A DNA stretch of 28,467 bases. Origin: JAKQIM01 sp964633225 (GTDB lineage: Bacteria; Chloroflexota; Anaerolineae; Anaerolineales; UBA4823). The DNA is taken from positions 1 to 28,467 of the forward strand of contig CAZWFQ010000047.1 in assembly GCA_964633225.1 (NCBI GenBank), in the 5' to 3' direction. The notes beneath the pieces were generated by a model. That model searched no databases. It saw only the letters and a list, made by a program, of their open reading frames with translations, and had not been told where the DNA came from. How positions within the stretch are numbered: position 1 is the stretch's first letter; every line of letters starts with the position of its first letter. This document shows, piece after piece, positions 1 to 7,863 of this stretch. A program made the translations under genes and the position numbers.

Positions 1-1214
1 GCGACCTGGGCAATACCGTTTTAGTGGTCGAACATGACCTTGAGGTCATCAAAGCCGCCGATTACCTGGTCGATGTCGGGCCGGGCGCGGGCAAGGATGG
101 CGGGCAGATCATTGCCGCCGGCACCCCCGACCAGGTGGCCCAGTCACAACGCTCCCTCACCGCCGCCTTCATCGCCAGAAGGATGGCCTCCCCGCTTCCA
201 GAACGCCGCCGCACGCCCAACCACAAGTGGCTCACCATCCAGGGCGCCCGCCAGTTCAACCTGAAGAACCTGACCGTGCGCATCCCCCTGGGGCTGCTGG
301 TCGCCGTAACGGGTGTCTCTGGTTCCGGCAAATCCTCCCTGATCTTCGACATCCTCGACCTGGCTGCCCACCAGCGGCTGAATAACGCCGCCGCCCTGCC
401 CGGCGCTCACGACCTCATCACCGGCTGGCAGCACATCGATAAGGTCATCACCATCGATCAAGATCACATCGGGCGCATTCCCCGTTCCAATGCCGCCACC
501 TACTCTGATACCTTCACCCCCATCCGCGAGACCTTTGCCGCCACGCCTGCCGCCCGCCGGGATCAGATCTCGGCCCGCCATTTCTCCTTCAACGTCCCCG
601 GAGGGCGTTGCGAGCGCTGCGAAGGCGCCGGCACGCTGACGGTCAAAATGCACTTCCTGCCCGATGTTGAGGTACGCTGCCCCGCCTGTCACGGCCGCCG
701 CTTCAAACGCGAAACCCTGGCGGTCAAATACCGCGGCTGCGATATCTCACAGGTGCTCGACATGACCGTAGACGAAGCCCGGGCCCTCTTTGCCGATGTC
801 CCCGCGGCAGCCACGCGTTTACAGCTCATGTCTGATGTCGGTCTGGGCTACCTCCAGCTCGGGCAGCCTGCCACCACCCTTTCGGGCGGCGAAGCCCAAC
901 GTGTCAAGCTCGCCCGCGAGCTGGGCCGCCGCGCCACGGGGCGCACCCTGTACCTGCTCGACGAACCCACCACCGGCCTGCACATTGCCGACACCGCCCG
1001 CCTCCTGCACGTCCTCCAGCGCCTGGTAGAGGCCGGCAACAGCGTTGTGGTGGTTGAGCACAACCTTGACCTGGTCAAAGCAGCCGATTGGGTCATCGAT
1101 CTTGGCCCAGAAGGCGGGGTTGCCGGGGGCCGCCTGCTGGCCGAAGGCACCCCGCAAGCGGTTGCCCTGGTCGAAGAGTCGTACACCGGTCAATGCTTGA
1201 AGCAGATCCTCTAG
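1..1214 (+). CDS. uvrA: UvrA-family excinuclease ATPase, C-terminal part (5' truncated by window edge)
   Basis: The reading frame is open from base 3, so the gene enters from outside the window; about 404 residues of a protein usually near 940 are present. UvrA is the damage-sensing ABC ATPase of nucleotide excision repair. Visible, in order: the end of the first ATPase module (VVEHDLEVI, then a DxGPGAGKDGG stretch), a second Walker A (GVSGSGKSS, about bases 315-341), a zinc finger with two CxxC pairs (CERC ... CPAC, about bases 610-690), the ABC signature LSGGEAQRVKLA (about 880-915), Walker B YLLDEPTTGLH (about 952-984) and a second VVVEHNLDLV H-loop. It stops one base before the ATG of an ABC exporter ATPase. 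The N-terminal UvrB-binding region is outside the window, so a UvrA2-type paralogue (which lacks it and is sometimes linked to drug resistance) cannot be excluded. Family assignment is firm; the exact subclass is not. Confidence 0.93.
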   Translation, partial: DLGNTVLVVEHDLEVIKAADYLVDVGPGAGKDGGQIIAAGTPDQVAQSQRSLTAAFIARRMASPLPERRRTPNHKWLTIQGARQFNLKNLTVRIPLGLLVAVTGVSGSGKSSLIFDILDLAAHQRLNNAAALPGAHDLITGWQHIDKVITIDQDHIGRIPRSNAATYSDTFTPIRETFAATPAARRDQISARHFSFNVPGGRCERCEGAGTLTVKMHFLPDVEVRCPACHGRRFKRETLAVKYRGCDISQVLDMTVDEARALFADVPAAATRLQLMSDVGLGYLQLGQPATTLSGGEAQRVKLARELGRRATGRTLYLLDEPTTGLHIADTARLLHVLQRLVEAGNSVVVVEHNLDLVKAADWVIDLGPEGGVAGGRLLAEGTPQAVALVEESYTGQCLKQIL

Positions 1215-1215
1215 G

Positions 1216-2223
1216 ATGAATCCCATGACCCAACCCATCATTCAACTCCAAAACCTCACCAAAACCTACCGCGTTCCCGTTCGCCCCGAGGGGCTGAGTG
1301 CCTCGGTTAAGAGCCTGCTTCACCCGCAGCACACCCAGGTCACGGCCGTTCAAGATATCAGTTTTTCCATCACCCCCGGAGAAATAGTCGGCCTGATTGG
1401 CCCCAACGGCGCCGGCAAGACCACCACCCTCAAAATGCTTTCCGGCCTGCTCCACCCATCCTCAGGCACTGCCAGCGTTGCCGGGCACATCCCCTGGCAG
1501 CGCCGCCCCGCCTACCTGCGCTCCATCAGCATGGTGATGGGCAATAAAAGCCAGATGCTCTGGGACATCCCCCCTTTAGACTCCTTTCGCGTCCTCTCCC
1601 AAATCTACGCCGTGCCGCCGGCCGAGTTCCGCCGCACCCTGGATGAGTTGATCACCTTGCTGGATATGCAAGATCTGCTCACCAAACCCGTCCGCAACCT
1701 CTCTTTGGGCGAGCGCATGAAGTGCGAGCTGGTCGCCAGCCTGCTCCACCGCCCCACCGTGCTCTTTCTCGACGAACCCACCCTTGGGCTGGATGTTTCT
1801 ATGCAGCTCCGCCTGCGCCGCTTCTTAGCCGAATACAACCAGCGCAGCCGCGTGACCATCATTCTCACCAGCCACTACATGGCAGACGTAATGGCGCTCT
1901 GCCCGCGCGTCATCCTCATCCATCATGGCCGGCTGCTCTACGATGGCGAGTTGGGCGGGTTGGCTCACCGCCTTCTGCCATTCAAAATGCTGCGCCTCAC
2001 CCTGGCTTCCGAAACCATTGCCTCTGCCTCCCTGCCGCCTTTCCCCCCCGGGGTAGAAGTGACCGAGACCAATGCCAGCTCCATCACCCTGCGTGTGCCG
2101 CGTGCCCAGGCCCCTGCCATCACCGCCAACCTGCTCCAAACCCTGCCCGTGGCCGACCTGACGGTAGAAGACCCGCCCATCGAAGCCGTCATCGACCAGG
2201 TCTACTCAGAAGGTGCCGCATGA
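1216..2223 (+). CDS. ABC-2 type exporter, ATP-binding subunit (COG4586-like)
   Basis: This 335-residue ATPase would drive the two permeases encoded immediately downstream. Walker A GPNGAGKTT is at residues 62-70, the signature LSLGERMK at 162-169, Walker B VLFLDEP at 182-188, and an H-loop in LTSHYMADV follows. The N-terminal spacing (an extra segment of about 20 residues before the strand leading into Walker A) and the partner permeases resemble the uncharacterised COG4586/COG4587/COG3694 exporter set; that family link is from memory. The C-terminal ~100 residues form a degenerate accessory domain. An alternative start lies 9 bases downstream (ATGACC); the first ATG is used because it sits one base after the uvrA stop, which suggests translational coupling. 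The stop overlaps the next start by four bases (ATGA). The substrate is unknown. Confidence 0.92.
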   Translation: MNPMTQPIIQLQNLTKTYRVPVRPEGLSASVKSLLHPQHTQVTAVQDISFSITPGEIVGLIGPNGAGKTTTLKMLSGLLHPSSGTASVAGHIPWQRRPAYLRSISMVMGNKSQMLWDIPPLDSFRVLSQIYAVPPAEFRRTLDELITLLDMQDLLTKPVRNLSLGERMKCELVASLLHRPTVLFLDEPTLGLDVSMQLRLRRFLAEYNQRSRVTIILTSHYMADVMALCPRVILIHHGRLLYDGELGGLAHRLLPFKMLRLTLASETIASASLPPFPPGVEVTETNASSITLRVPRAQAPAITANLLQTLPVADLTVEDPPIEAVIDQVYSEGAA

Positions 2224-3008
2224 TCCGCTCTGGCCTTGCCCTCGTCCGCGGTTTGTGGCTTTCTTGGCTGCAATACCGCAGCTTCTTCTTTATCCTGGCC
2301 TTCGGCTGGCTGATCCCCCCGCTGATCTACCTCCTGGTCTGGTCAACCGCGGCCGGCGATCATACCATTGGCGGGCTCACGCGTGGCCAATTCGTGGCCT
2401 ACTACCTGGTGCTCATCCTCGTCAACCAGGTAACCTACGCCCAAACCAACTGGACCGTCGGAGACCTGATCCGTTATGGCCAGATGAACCATATCCTGCT
2501 GCGTCCCATCCCCCCCATCTTCGATGCCCTGGCGTCTGAGTTTGCCGGGAAAGTGGTGTACTTGCTATTTGACCTGCCGGTGGTGGCTTTGCTGGCCCTG
2601 ATCTTGCGCCCAGAGATGGATTTTCAGCTTGTCAACGGCCTGGCCTTCATCCCGGCCCTGGCCTTGGCCTGGGCACTGCGATTCTTCTGGGGCTACTGGC
2701 TGGCCTTGCTGGCCTTTTGGTCGGCCCGCGCCGACGCCCTCCTGGCCCTGCAAGACTCGCTCATCTTCCTGCTCGCCGGGCAGGTCGCCCCCATCGCCTT
2801 GCTGCCAGCCATCATGCAAACCGCCGCCAAGGTGCTGCCCTTTCGCTATATGGTCGCTTTCCCTGTCGAGGTATTGACCGGACAGCTTTCTCGAACAGAT
2901 CTGCTGGTTGGCTTTGCCGCCCAGGCCGCCTGGCTGCTGATCGCAGTTTCCATTTACCTTATTCTGTGGCGCGCCGGCCTGCGCCGCTACGCTGCGGTGG
3001 GAGGTTAA
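2220..3008 (+). CDS. ABC-2 type exporter, permease subunit 1 (COG4587-like)
   Basis: This 262-residue integral membrane protein has about six hydrophobic segments. The first follows a short N-terminal amphipathic stretch (residues ~20-45), and there are strong segments around 75-90, 115-135, 150-185, 190-215 and 235-255. The open frame extends far upstream inside the ATPase gene, but the correct start is the ATG in the ATGA overlap with the ATPase stop. It ends RAGLRRYAAVGG, much like the partner permease end HGLKRYASASS, which supports a paralogous heterodimer. The ATPase before it and permease after it indicate one exporter operon. The substrate cannot be read from the sequence. Confidence 0.9.
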   Translation: MIRSGLALVRGLWLSWLQYRSFFFILAFGWLIPPLIYLLVWSTAAGDHTIGGLTRGQFVAYYLVLILVNQVTYAQTNWTVGDLIRYGQMNHILLRPIPPIFDALASEFAGKVVYLLFDLPVVALLALILRPEMDFQLVNGLAFIPALALAWALRFFWGYWLALLAFWSARADALLALQDSLIFLLAGQVAPIALLPAIMQTAAKVLPFRYMVAFPVEVLTGQLSRTDLLVGFAAQAAWLLIAVSIYLILWRAGLRRYAAVGG

Positions 3009-3009
3009 A

Positions 3010-3801
3010 ATGAGACCCCTACACCTGATTGCCGCCTTTATGCGGGCCTCCTTCCAAGAAGAAGCCGCTTACCGCGCCAACTTCTTTATCAGTCTGCTCA
3101 CCTCTCTCCTCAACCTGGGCACAGGCGTGCTCGGCGTGATGGTTCTGTTCGGCCAGGTTGAATCGCTGCACGGGTGGGGCCTGCCCTCCACCCTGGCCCT
3201 CCTGGGGGTCTATCTCACCATCAGTGCCTTGCGCGGTCTCTTCATCGGCCCCAGCCTCGAAGCGCTCTCTGGCATGGATGGCGAAATCTGGAGCGGCGCC
3301 TTCGACTTCACCATCCTGCGCCCTGTTGATGTTCAGTTCATGGTCAGCCTGCGCCGTTGGCGTTGGTTTGCCTGCCTCGATCTGTTCTTGGGTCTGGGGG
3401 TGCTCATCATTGCCATCAGCCAACTCGGCATGACCATCTCCCCCATCCAGGTGGTTACGTTTGTACTCACCCTGCTTGCCGGTGGGCTGACCCTTTATGC
3501 CATCCTGCTCATTTTTGCCGCCCTGGTGTTCTGGAGCCCCGGCGTACTCTTCACCTGGATCTTCGATGGCCTCTTTCAAATGGCCCGCTACCCCATGAAC
3601 ATGTACCCCGGTTGGCTGCGCCTCATCCTGACCTGGATCATCCCCGTCGGCGTCATCACCACCATCCCCGCCCAGGCCCTCACCGGCTCGCTCTCTCTGC
3701 AAAACCTGGTGCTCAGCCTTGGCCTGGCACTGGGGCTGGTTGTGCTGGCTTCGGTCCTCTTTCGACACGGACTCAAGCGCTACGCCAGCGCATCCAGTTG
3801 A
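3010..3801 (+). CDS. ABC-2 type exporter, permease subunit 2 (COG3694-like)
   Basis: A 263-residue membrane protein with about six hydrophobic segments, the second half of the presumed heterodimeric permease. It begins one base after the preceding stop, with a good ribosome-binding site (GGGAGGT) overlapping the end of the upstream gene. The N-terminal FQEEAAYRANFFISLL segment and the C-terminal FRHGLKRYAS ending are typical of this ABC-2 subfamily as I recall it. It is the last gene of the plus-strand cluster and converges on cca, with a hairpin in the 62-base gap. Function is assigned from context and fold, not from a recognised substrate signature. Confidence 0.9.
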   Translation: MRPLHLIAAFMRASFQEEAAYRANFFISLLTSLLNLGTGVLGVMVLFGQVESLHGWGLPSTLALLGVYLTISALRGLFIGPSLEALSGMDGEIWSGAFDFTILRPVDVQFMVSLRRWRWFACLDLFLGLGVLIIAISQLGMTISPIQVVTFVLTLLAGGLTLYAILLIFAALVFWSPGVLFTWIFDGLFQMARYPMNMYPGWLRLILTWIIPVGVITTIPAQALTGSLSLQNLVLSLGLALGLVVLASVLFRHGLKRYASASS

Positions 3802-3816
3802 TGCCTCTTAAACAAA

Positions 3817-3850
3817 TTCGGGAGGGGTCTTGTACTTTACCCCTCCCGAA
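3817..3850 (-). terminator. Intrinsic terminator of the tdk-hpt-cca operon
   Basis: A perfect 12-bp inverted repeat (TTCGGGAGGGGT / ACCCCTCCCGAA) with a 10-nt loop lies between the convergent permease and cca genes. Read on the minus strand it is followed by TTTGTTTAAG, a U-rich tract, so it should end cca transcripts. On the plus strand the hairpin is followed by GGATTCTG, so it is less likely to act strongly on the exporter operon. Confidence 0.85.
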
Positions 3851-3863
3851 GGATTCTGCTGTG

Positions 3864-5345
3864 TTATGCCGCCTTGGCAGCTTCTTTCGCCAAAGCCAGG
3901 GCCTCTGTGCGGGTCTGTATTTGCCCGGTAGCCTGCGCCTCTCGCACCACTTCCAGCAAGCGGCCAATTTCCTTGCCCGGTTCCAGGCCCAACAGCTCCA
4001 TCAGATCATGCCCATTCAGCAAAGCCGGCGGCTTCACGCTTTCAGCCGGCTTTTCCCACCACGCCTCCAGCAAGGTCCGCACCACCCCCAAATGCCTGGC
4101 CCACAGCTCCTGCGGCATGCTGGTTTCGTACGTTCCCAGGGCATCTGCCAGCGACAAGATGCACACATCCACCCCTGCCGGGCCGCAGTCTCTGAAGAAG
4201 CGGTAGATCGCCCGCCGGGTCGGCGCCTCTTCAGGCTGCACCAACAACAGTGGGCGCAGGTGATAGCGGATGATCAGCTTCAGGCGCTCAACTTCCCCAT
4301 TGCTCAGGTGCAGCCGGGTCGCCCGCCTGGCGGCCAACCTGGCCCCCACCTCATCATGGTTAAAGAAGCGCAGCCGCCCATCTTCATCTGCCTGCTGGGT
4401 AGCCGGCTTGCCCACATCGTGAAACAAAGCCGCCAGCATCAACAAGCTTTTCGCCGCCCGGTCCGGGGTCATCGGCTCTGCCAGGTGCGCCGCCAACCGC
4501 TCGCGGTAGCGTCCTAAATGCAAAACGACCATCCCCATCTTCAGGTTGCCGGCCTTCTCCGGGTCATGGGTTGGCCCCAGCACATCCAACAGCATTTGCA
4601 GGTTGGCCATCACGCTCAACGTGTGCCCCCACACCTCGTGAATGTGCGGTGCGCTCTGCTCCACACCCTTCAACGCCGCCAGCTCGGGCAGCACCTGCGG
4701 CAGGGCCCCCAGCATCTCCAGGGTGCGCACTGCCACAGCCGGCTGGCTGCCGCCCAAAATGCGGAACAATTCATCCCGCATCCGTTCCACCGACACACTT
4801 TTCAATAACGGCACCCCCGCCCGGATCAAAGCCAGGCTTTCGGGAGCGATATGGAAATCCAAAGCCACTGCCTGGCGCACAGCCCTCAGGATGCGCACCG
4901 GGTCTGCCTGGATGCTGGTGGGCGAACATACCCGCAGCCGCTTCGCCAACAGGTCTGCCAGCCCGCCCGTTGGGTCCTCCAGCTTCTGCGGCTGGCGCAC
5001 ATCCACCGCCATCGCATTGATCGTGAAATCACGCTTGCGCAGGTCATCTTCCAGGTCTTTTCCCTGGAAGACGGCAAAGTCCACGTTCCAGCGTGCGCCT
5101 GCTGCGTCGTTGAGCACCACACGCGCAATATCGCGCGTCTCATCCATGGGGTAATATGCCGCCCCAATCTGATCCGCCAGCCGCCTTGCCACCTGCATGG
5201 CGTTTGCCGGCACGATAAAATCCAGGTCATGGATGGCGCGGCCCAGCAGGGCATCGCGCACGGCGCCGCCCACCAGGTACACCGGCATCCCAGCCGGCAA
5301 GGCCGGGCGCAGGCTTTCGATCAATGGTGGTAAAGAAAATTCCAT
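3864..5345 (-). CDS. cca: tRNA nucleotidyltransferase (CCA-adding / poly(A) polymerase family) with HD domain
   Basis: A 493-residue class II nucleotidyltransferase that builds or repairs the tRNA 3' CCA end. The nucleotidyltransferase head shows LVGGAVRD (residues 24-31) and the metal-binding pair in HDLDF (D40, D42), then RKRDFTINAMA, the conserved template-region motif. An HD-type metal phosphohydrolase motif, FHDVGKP, lies near residue 310. The open frame runs 39 codons further upstream, but that extension overlaps hpt and has no family similarity; the ATG at 5343-5345 is chosen. Its ribosome site is weak (GGGGACAA). It is third in a tdk-hpt-cca operon, 19 bases after hpt. CCA- versus A-adding specificity cannot be settled by eye. 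Confidence 0.92.
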   Translation of the reverse strand: MEFSLPPLIESLRPALPAGMPVYLVGGAVRDALLGRAIHDLDFIVPANAMQVARRLADQIGAAYYPMDETRDIARVVLNDAAGARWNVDFAVFQGKDLEDDLRKRDFTINAMAVDVRQPQKLEDPTGGLADLLAKRLRVCSPTSIQADPVRILRAVRQAVALDFHIAPESLALIRAGVPLLKSVSVERMRDELFRILGGSQPAVAVRTLEMLGALPQVLPELAALKGVEQSAPHIHEVWGHTLSVMANLQMLLDVLGPTHDPEKAGNLKMGMVVLHLGRYRERLAAHLAEPMTPDRAAKSLLMLAALFHDVGKPATQQADEDGRLRFFNHDEVGARLAARRATRLHLSNGEVERLKLIIRYHLRPLLLVQPEEAPTRRAIYRFFRDCGPAGVDVCILSLADALGTYETSMPQELWARHLGVVRTLLEAWWEKPAESVKPPALLNGHDLMELLGLEPGKEIGRLLEVVREAQATGQIQTRTEALALAKEAAKAA

Positions 5346-5364
5346 TTGTCCCCAATCAAAAAAA

Positions 5365-5925
5365 TCAAGCCTTTGGCGGCTTGTAAAGCTGGGTAGAAAG
5401 CACGCCAATGAATGGCAGGTTGCGGTAATATTCATCCGCATCCAGCCCGTAACCGAAAACAAACTTATCCGAAATCATAAAGCCAGTATAATCCAGCGGC
5501 ACTTCCACCTCGCGCCGTTCAGCCTTATCCAGCAAGGCACACACGCGCAAGCTGCGCGGCTGCCGCGCACTCAGCAGCTCTACCACCGCCTTGATGGTAT
5601 ACCCGCTGTCAACAATATCCTCCACCAGCAGCACATGGCGGTCGTGGATATCCACGTTCACATCCAATGTAATGCGGCTCTGCCCGCTGGAACGCCGCGC
5701 CCCCACCCCATAGGAAGACACCGCCAGGAACTCCAACATGTGCGGCACCGTGATCTGGCGCATCAGGTCGGTCAAAAACATCACCCCCCCCCGCAAGATG
5801 CACACCAACACCAGGTCTTGCCCGGCATAGTCCTTGCTGATCTGGGCTCCCAGCTCAGCCACCCGCCGCCGGATGTCTGCTTCGCTGATCAAAATCTCTT
5901 CTAAAAATTCGTGATAATCTTGCAT
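5365..5925 (-). CDS. hpt: Hypoxanthine phosphoribosyltransferase
   Basis: A 186-residue purine salvage enzyme that transfers PRPP ribose phosphate to hypoxanthine or guanine. The PRPP-binding signature VEDIVDSGYT is at residues 101-110, the ILRGG loop near 43-47, and the C-terminal KFVFGYGLDADEYYRNLP segment binds base and metal in this family. The open frame starts 22 codons upstream, but the ATG at 5923-5925 has a strong ribosome site (GAGGGA) and begins one base after the tdk stop, so it is preferred. It lies with tdk and cca in one operon. Confidence 0.95.
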   Translation of the reverse strand: MQDYHEFLEEILISEADIRRRVAELGAQISKDYAGQDLVLVCILRGGVMFLTDLMRQITVPHMLEFLAVSSYGVGARRSSGQSRITLDVNVDIHDRHVLLVEDIVDSGYTIKAVVELLSARQPRSLRVCALLDKAERREVEVPLDYTGFMISDKFVFGYGLDADEYYRNLPFIGVLSTQLYKPPKA

Positions 5926-5926
5926 A

Positions 5927-6499
5927 TTAATCCCTCGGTACCTCATGGTGCTGCCGGCAGCGCGCCTCGTACATCTCAGCCGCCCCCACAATCACCACCG
6001 GATCGTTATAGTGCGCCGGAGCGCCATTGACCAGCCGCTGCGTGCGCGAGGCTGCCTCGCCGCAAACCATGCAAATGGCATGCAGCTTATCCACCCGCTC
6101 AGCCTGGGCCATCAAGACCGGCATCGGGCCAAATGGCTCACCCCGAAAATCCGTGTCTAGCCCAGCCAGGATCACCCGCAGCCCGCGGTTAGCCAGGTCT
6201 TGCGCCAGTGAGATCACCTGCGCATCAAAGAATTGCGCTTCGTCAATCGCCACCACCGTTGTTGCCGGATCCAGGTGCTCCAGCAGGTCTTTGGCACTTT
6301 GAATCGGCAAAGCATCGTAATCACTGCCTGCGTGCGAAGTGACCCTGCATTCTGCATAACGGTTATCAATCGCCGGTTTGAACACCTGCACCTTTTGCCG
6401 GGCAATCGTCGCCCGCCTCAGCCGCCGGATCAGCTCATCCGTCTTCCCACAAAACATCGACCCAGTGATCACCTCAATTGAACCGGTGTAATGCTTCAT
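5927..6499 (-). CDS. tdk: Thymidine kinase, type II
   Basis: A 190-residue enzyme phosphorylating thymidine to dTMP. Walker A GSMFCGKT is at residues 13-20, and the Walker B/catalytic stretch IDEAQFF at 85-91 contains the catalytic Glu. Structural zinc ligands are visible as C143, C146, C181 and probably H184; the last position is often Cys. The start is supported by AGGTGAAGG just upstream. It is the first gene of the tdk-hpt-cca operon. The operon's promoter was not identified; it must lie in the 88 bases before the gene or transcription reads through from rpmE. Confidence 0.95.
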   Translation of the reverse strand: MKHYTGSIEVITGSMFCGKTDELIRRLRRATIARQKVQVFKPAIDNRYAECRVTSHAGSDYDALPIQSAKDLLEHLDPATTVVAIDEAQFFDAQVISLAQDLANRGLRVILAGLDTDFRGEPFGPMPVLMAQAERVDKLHAICMVCGEAASRTQRLVNGAPAHYNDPVVIVGAAEMYEARCRQHHEVPRD

Positions 6500-6525
6500 C
6501 CTTCACCTCGCTTGATAGAATACAA

Positions 6526-6555
6526 AACAGGCAGACGGCCATGCGTCTGCCTGTT
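6526..6555 (-). terminator. Intrinsic terminator of the rplU-rpmA-rpmE operon
   Basis: A perfect 12-bp stem (AACAGGCAGACG / CGTCTGCCTGTT) with a 6-nt loop. On the minus strand it is followed by TTTGTATTCTATC, a T-rich tract. It lies between rpmE and tdk and should separate the ribosomal protein and salvage operons. Confidence 0.85.
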
Positions 6556-6587
6556 AAGTGTAACGGATATTAGCTGGCTGGCAAGCC

Positions 6588-7061
6588 CTAAACCACGATT
6601 TCTTCCGCAGCTTCAGGCAGCTCGTAGCCAAACCCGCGCAGACGCTTCTTCATGTCCGACAGCGATTTGCGGCCAAAGCCTTCGATCGCCAACACGCCAG
6701 CTTCACCCTTGGCCAACAGATCCATGATCTGCCCAACATTGGTGATTTCAGCCTTAGCCAAGGCCTCAGTGGCGCGCTTGCCAAGCTCCAGCTCGGCAAT
6801 CGGGCGATCCGGCGAGGTGCGGGCCGTATCGCGGGCTTCTTTGTCTTCCAGGTACTGCTGGCGGGCCTGCAGCTTCTTGTAGAAGCGGTCGACCTGGCCT
6901 TCAGTGTCCACGATGCGCTGTTCGCCCGTATAGAATGGGTGACACTTCGAGCATACATCGGTGTGGATTGTCTTGATCGTCGAACCGGTTGTCCAGGTAT
7001 TGCCACAAGCGCAAATCACCTGGGCATCGATGTAATACGTAGGATGGATACCTTGCTTCAT
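6588..7061 (-). CDS. rpmE: Ribosomal protein L31 fused to an RNA polymerase alpha-CTD-like domain
   Basis: A 157-residue protein, about twice the usual L31 length. Residues 1-65 are L31 of the large subunit, zinc-binding type (C17, C19, C37, C40; HTDVCSKCHPFYTG, QVDRFYKK). A charged linker (66-85) leads to residues ~86-149, which align without gaps to the E. coli alpha-CTD through its first two helices and again through the helix-hairpin-helix end. R96 falls on the R265 position, and GRKS (130-133) on the GKKS motif that contacts DNA; the N268 position is Glu here. The start has AGAGGAT about 13 bases upstream. It is the last gene of the rplU operon. L31 identity is certain; the alpha-CTD homology is by eye, and what the extra domain does is unknown. 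Confidence 0.93.
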   Translation of the reverse strand: MKQGIHPTYYIDAQVICACGNTWTTGSTIKTIHTDVCSKCHPFYTGEQRIVDTEGQVDRFYKKLQARQQYLEDKEARDTARTSPDRPIAELELGKRATEALAKAEITNVGQIMDLLAKGEAGVLAIEGFGRKSLSDMKKRLRGFGYELPEAAEEIVV

Positions 7062-7076
7062 AATATGTCTTATCCT

Positions 7077-7095
7077 CTAAGCCTTACCGGCTTAG
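7077..7095 (-). promoter_or_regulatory. Intercistronic hairpin between rpmA and rpmE
   Basis: A 7-bp perfect stem (CTAAGCC / GGCTTAG, 5-nt loop) starts just after the rpmA stop and ends where the rpmE ribosome-binding region (AGAGGAT) begins. There is no U tract, so it is not a strong terminator. It could modulate rpmE translation or mRNA stability. Function is inferred from position only. Confidence 0.45.
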
Positions 7096-7096
7096 C

Positions 7097-7363
7097 TTAT
7101 GCGCTTTGCTCAACCGGCATAACGCTCACGCGTTTGCGGTCATCGCGAATGAGTTCGAAGACCACCACGCCGTCGATCGTAGCAAACAGCGTATAGTCTT
7201 TGCCAACGCCAACGTTCAGGCCCGGCTTGATGTGGGTACCGTGCTGGCGGACCAGGATACTCCCAGACCGCACAAGTTCACCACCGTACCGCTTGACGCC
7301 GAGGCGCTGCCCCTGGCTGTCACGACCATTGCGGCTGGAACCGCCACCTTTTTTGTGTGCCAT
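7097..7363 (-). CDS. rpmA: Ribosomal protein L27
   Basis: An 88-residue large-subunit protein at the peptidyl transferase centre. It starts directly with MAHKKGGGSSRNGRDSQGQR, the classic L27 N-terminus, so there is no cleavable extension of the Firmicutes type. Further family signature: LGVKRYGGELVRSGSILVRQ and GKDYTLFATIDG. The ribosome site is TAGGAGA. It lies between rplU and rpmE, close to the standard rplU-rpmA order. Confidence 0.97.
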   Translation of the reverse strand: MAHKKGGGSSRNGRDSQGQRLGVKRYGGELVRSGSILVRQHGTHIKPGLNVGVGKDYTLFATIDGVVVFELIRDDRKRVSVMPVEQSA

Positions 7364-7372
7364 ATCAGTCTC

Positions 7373-7690
7373 CTACTCCGTCACGATCGCATCGATACGT
7401 AAGCGAGTATATTGTTGGCGGTGACCTCGCTTGGTCCGAATGCGTTCCTTCGGCTTATACTTGAATACAATCAATTTTGGACCCTTAACATGGTCAATCA
7501 CCGTCGCCTGGATCTTGGCACCGGCAATGAACGGCGTACCAACGCTGGTCTTGCCATCATCTGAAACCAGCAGCACACGCTCCAGGTCTATTTCTTCACC
7601 GACCTCACTTGGGTAACAATCCACGTCGATGGTCTCACCCACGACGGCTTTGAACTGCTTACCGCCGTCTTCCACAATCGCGTACTTCAT
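7373..7690 (-). CDS. rplU: Ribosomal protein L21
   Basis: A 105-residue large-subunit protein beginning MKYAIVEDGGKQFKAVVGE, with the conserved C-terminal KPKERIRTKRGHRQQYTRLRI. The open frame extends 24 codons upstream, but the ATG at 7688-7690 has an excellent ribosome site (GGAGGA) and matches the family N-terminus. First gene of the rplU-rpmA-rpmE operon, about 165 bases downstream of a consensus promoter. It ends 9 bases before rpmA. Confidence 0.97.
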   Translation of the reverse strand: MKYAIVEDGGKQFKAVVGETIDVDCYPSEVGEEIDLERVLLVSDDGKTSVGTPFIAGAKIQATVIDHVKGPKLIVFKYKPKERIRTKRGHRQQYTRLRIDAIVTE

Positions 7691-7858
7691 AAGCTTTCCT
7701 CCAAGCTTCACTTCACCAGGCTGCCCGCATTCATTTTCAGAGCCAAAGTTCCGCCAAAACAAGGCTCTGTAAGGCCGGCGCCCGGGGAAGTTGGGGATTT
7801 ATGCCTTGCGGCATTCAACAAGATATTGCCCCAGCAAAGGTCTGCCGGGGCAGTGCGG
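7691..7858 (-). promoter_or_regulatory. Structured 5' leader of the rplU operon
   Basis: The ~165-nt untranslated leader between the predicted transcription start and rplU has two clear hairpins. One uses TGCCCC/GGGGCA arms (7827-7832 with 7847-7852); the other is ATGCC-GCAA-GGCAT (7801-7814) with a GNRA-type loop. A GC-rich segment near 7770-7790 may fold further. Ribosomal protein operons are often autoregulated through such leaders, and L21 leaders are known in other phyla. I could not match this one to a named family, so autoregulation is inferred. Confidence 0.5.
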
Positions 7859-7863
7859 GCTGA

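Noticed and set aside
1722..2219. N-terminal extension of the first permease frame inside the ATPase gene
   Set aside because: The extension is an Arg/Pro/His-rich shadow of the ATPase. The ATGA overlap start at 2220 gives a normal permease.
3357..4517. Long plus-strand open frame (386 codons) overlapping the permease end and cca
   Set aside because: It lies antisense to the well-supported cca gene and is rich in His, Pro and Gln from reading GC-rich codons in the wrong frame; no domain is recognisable.
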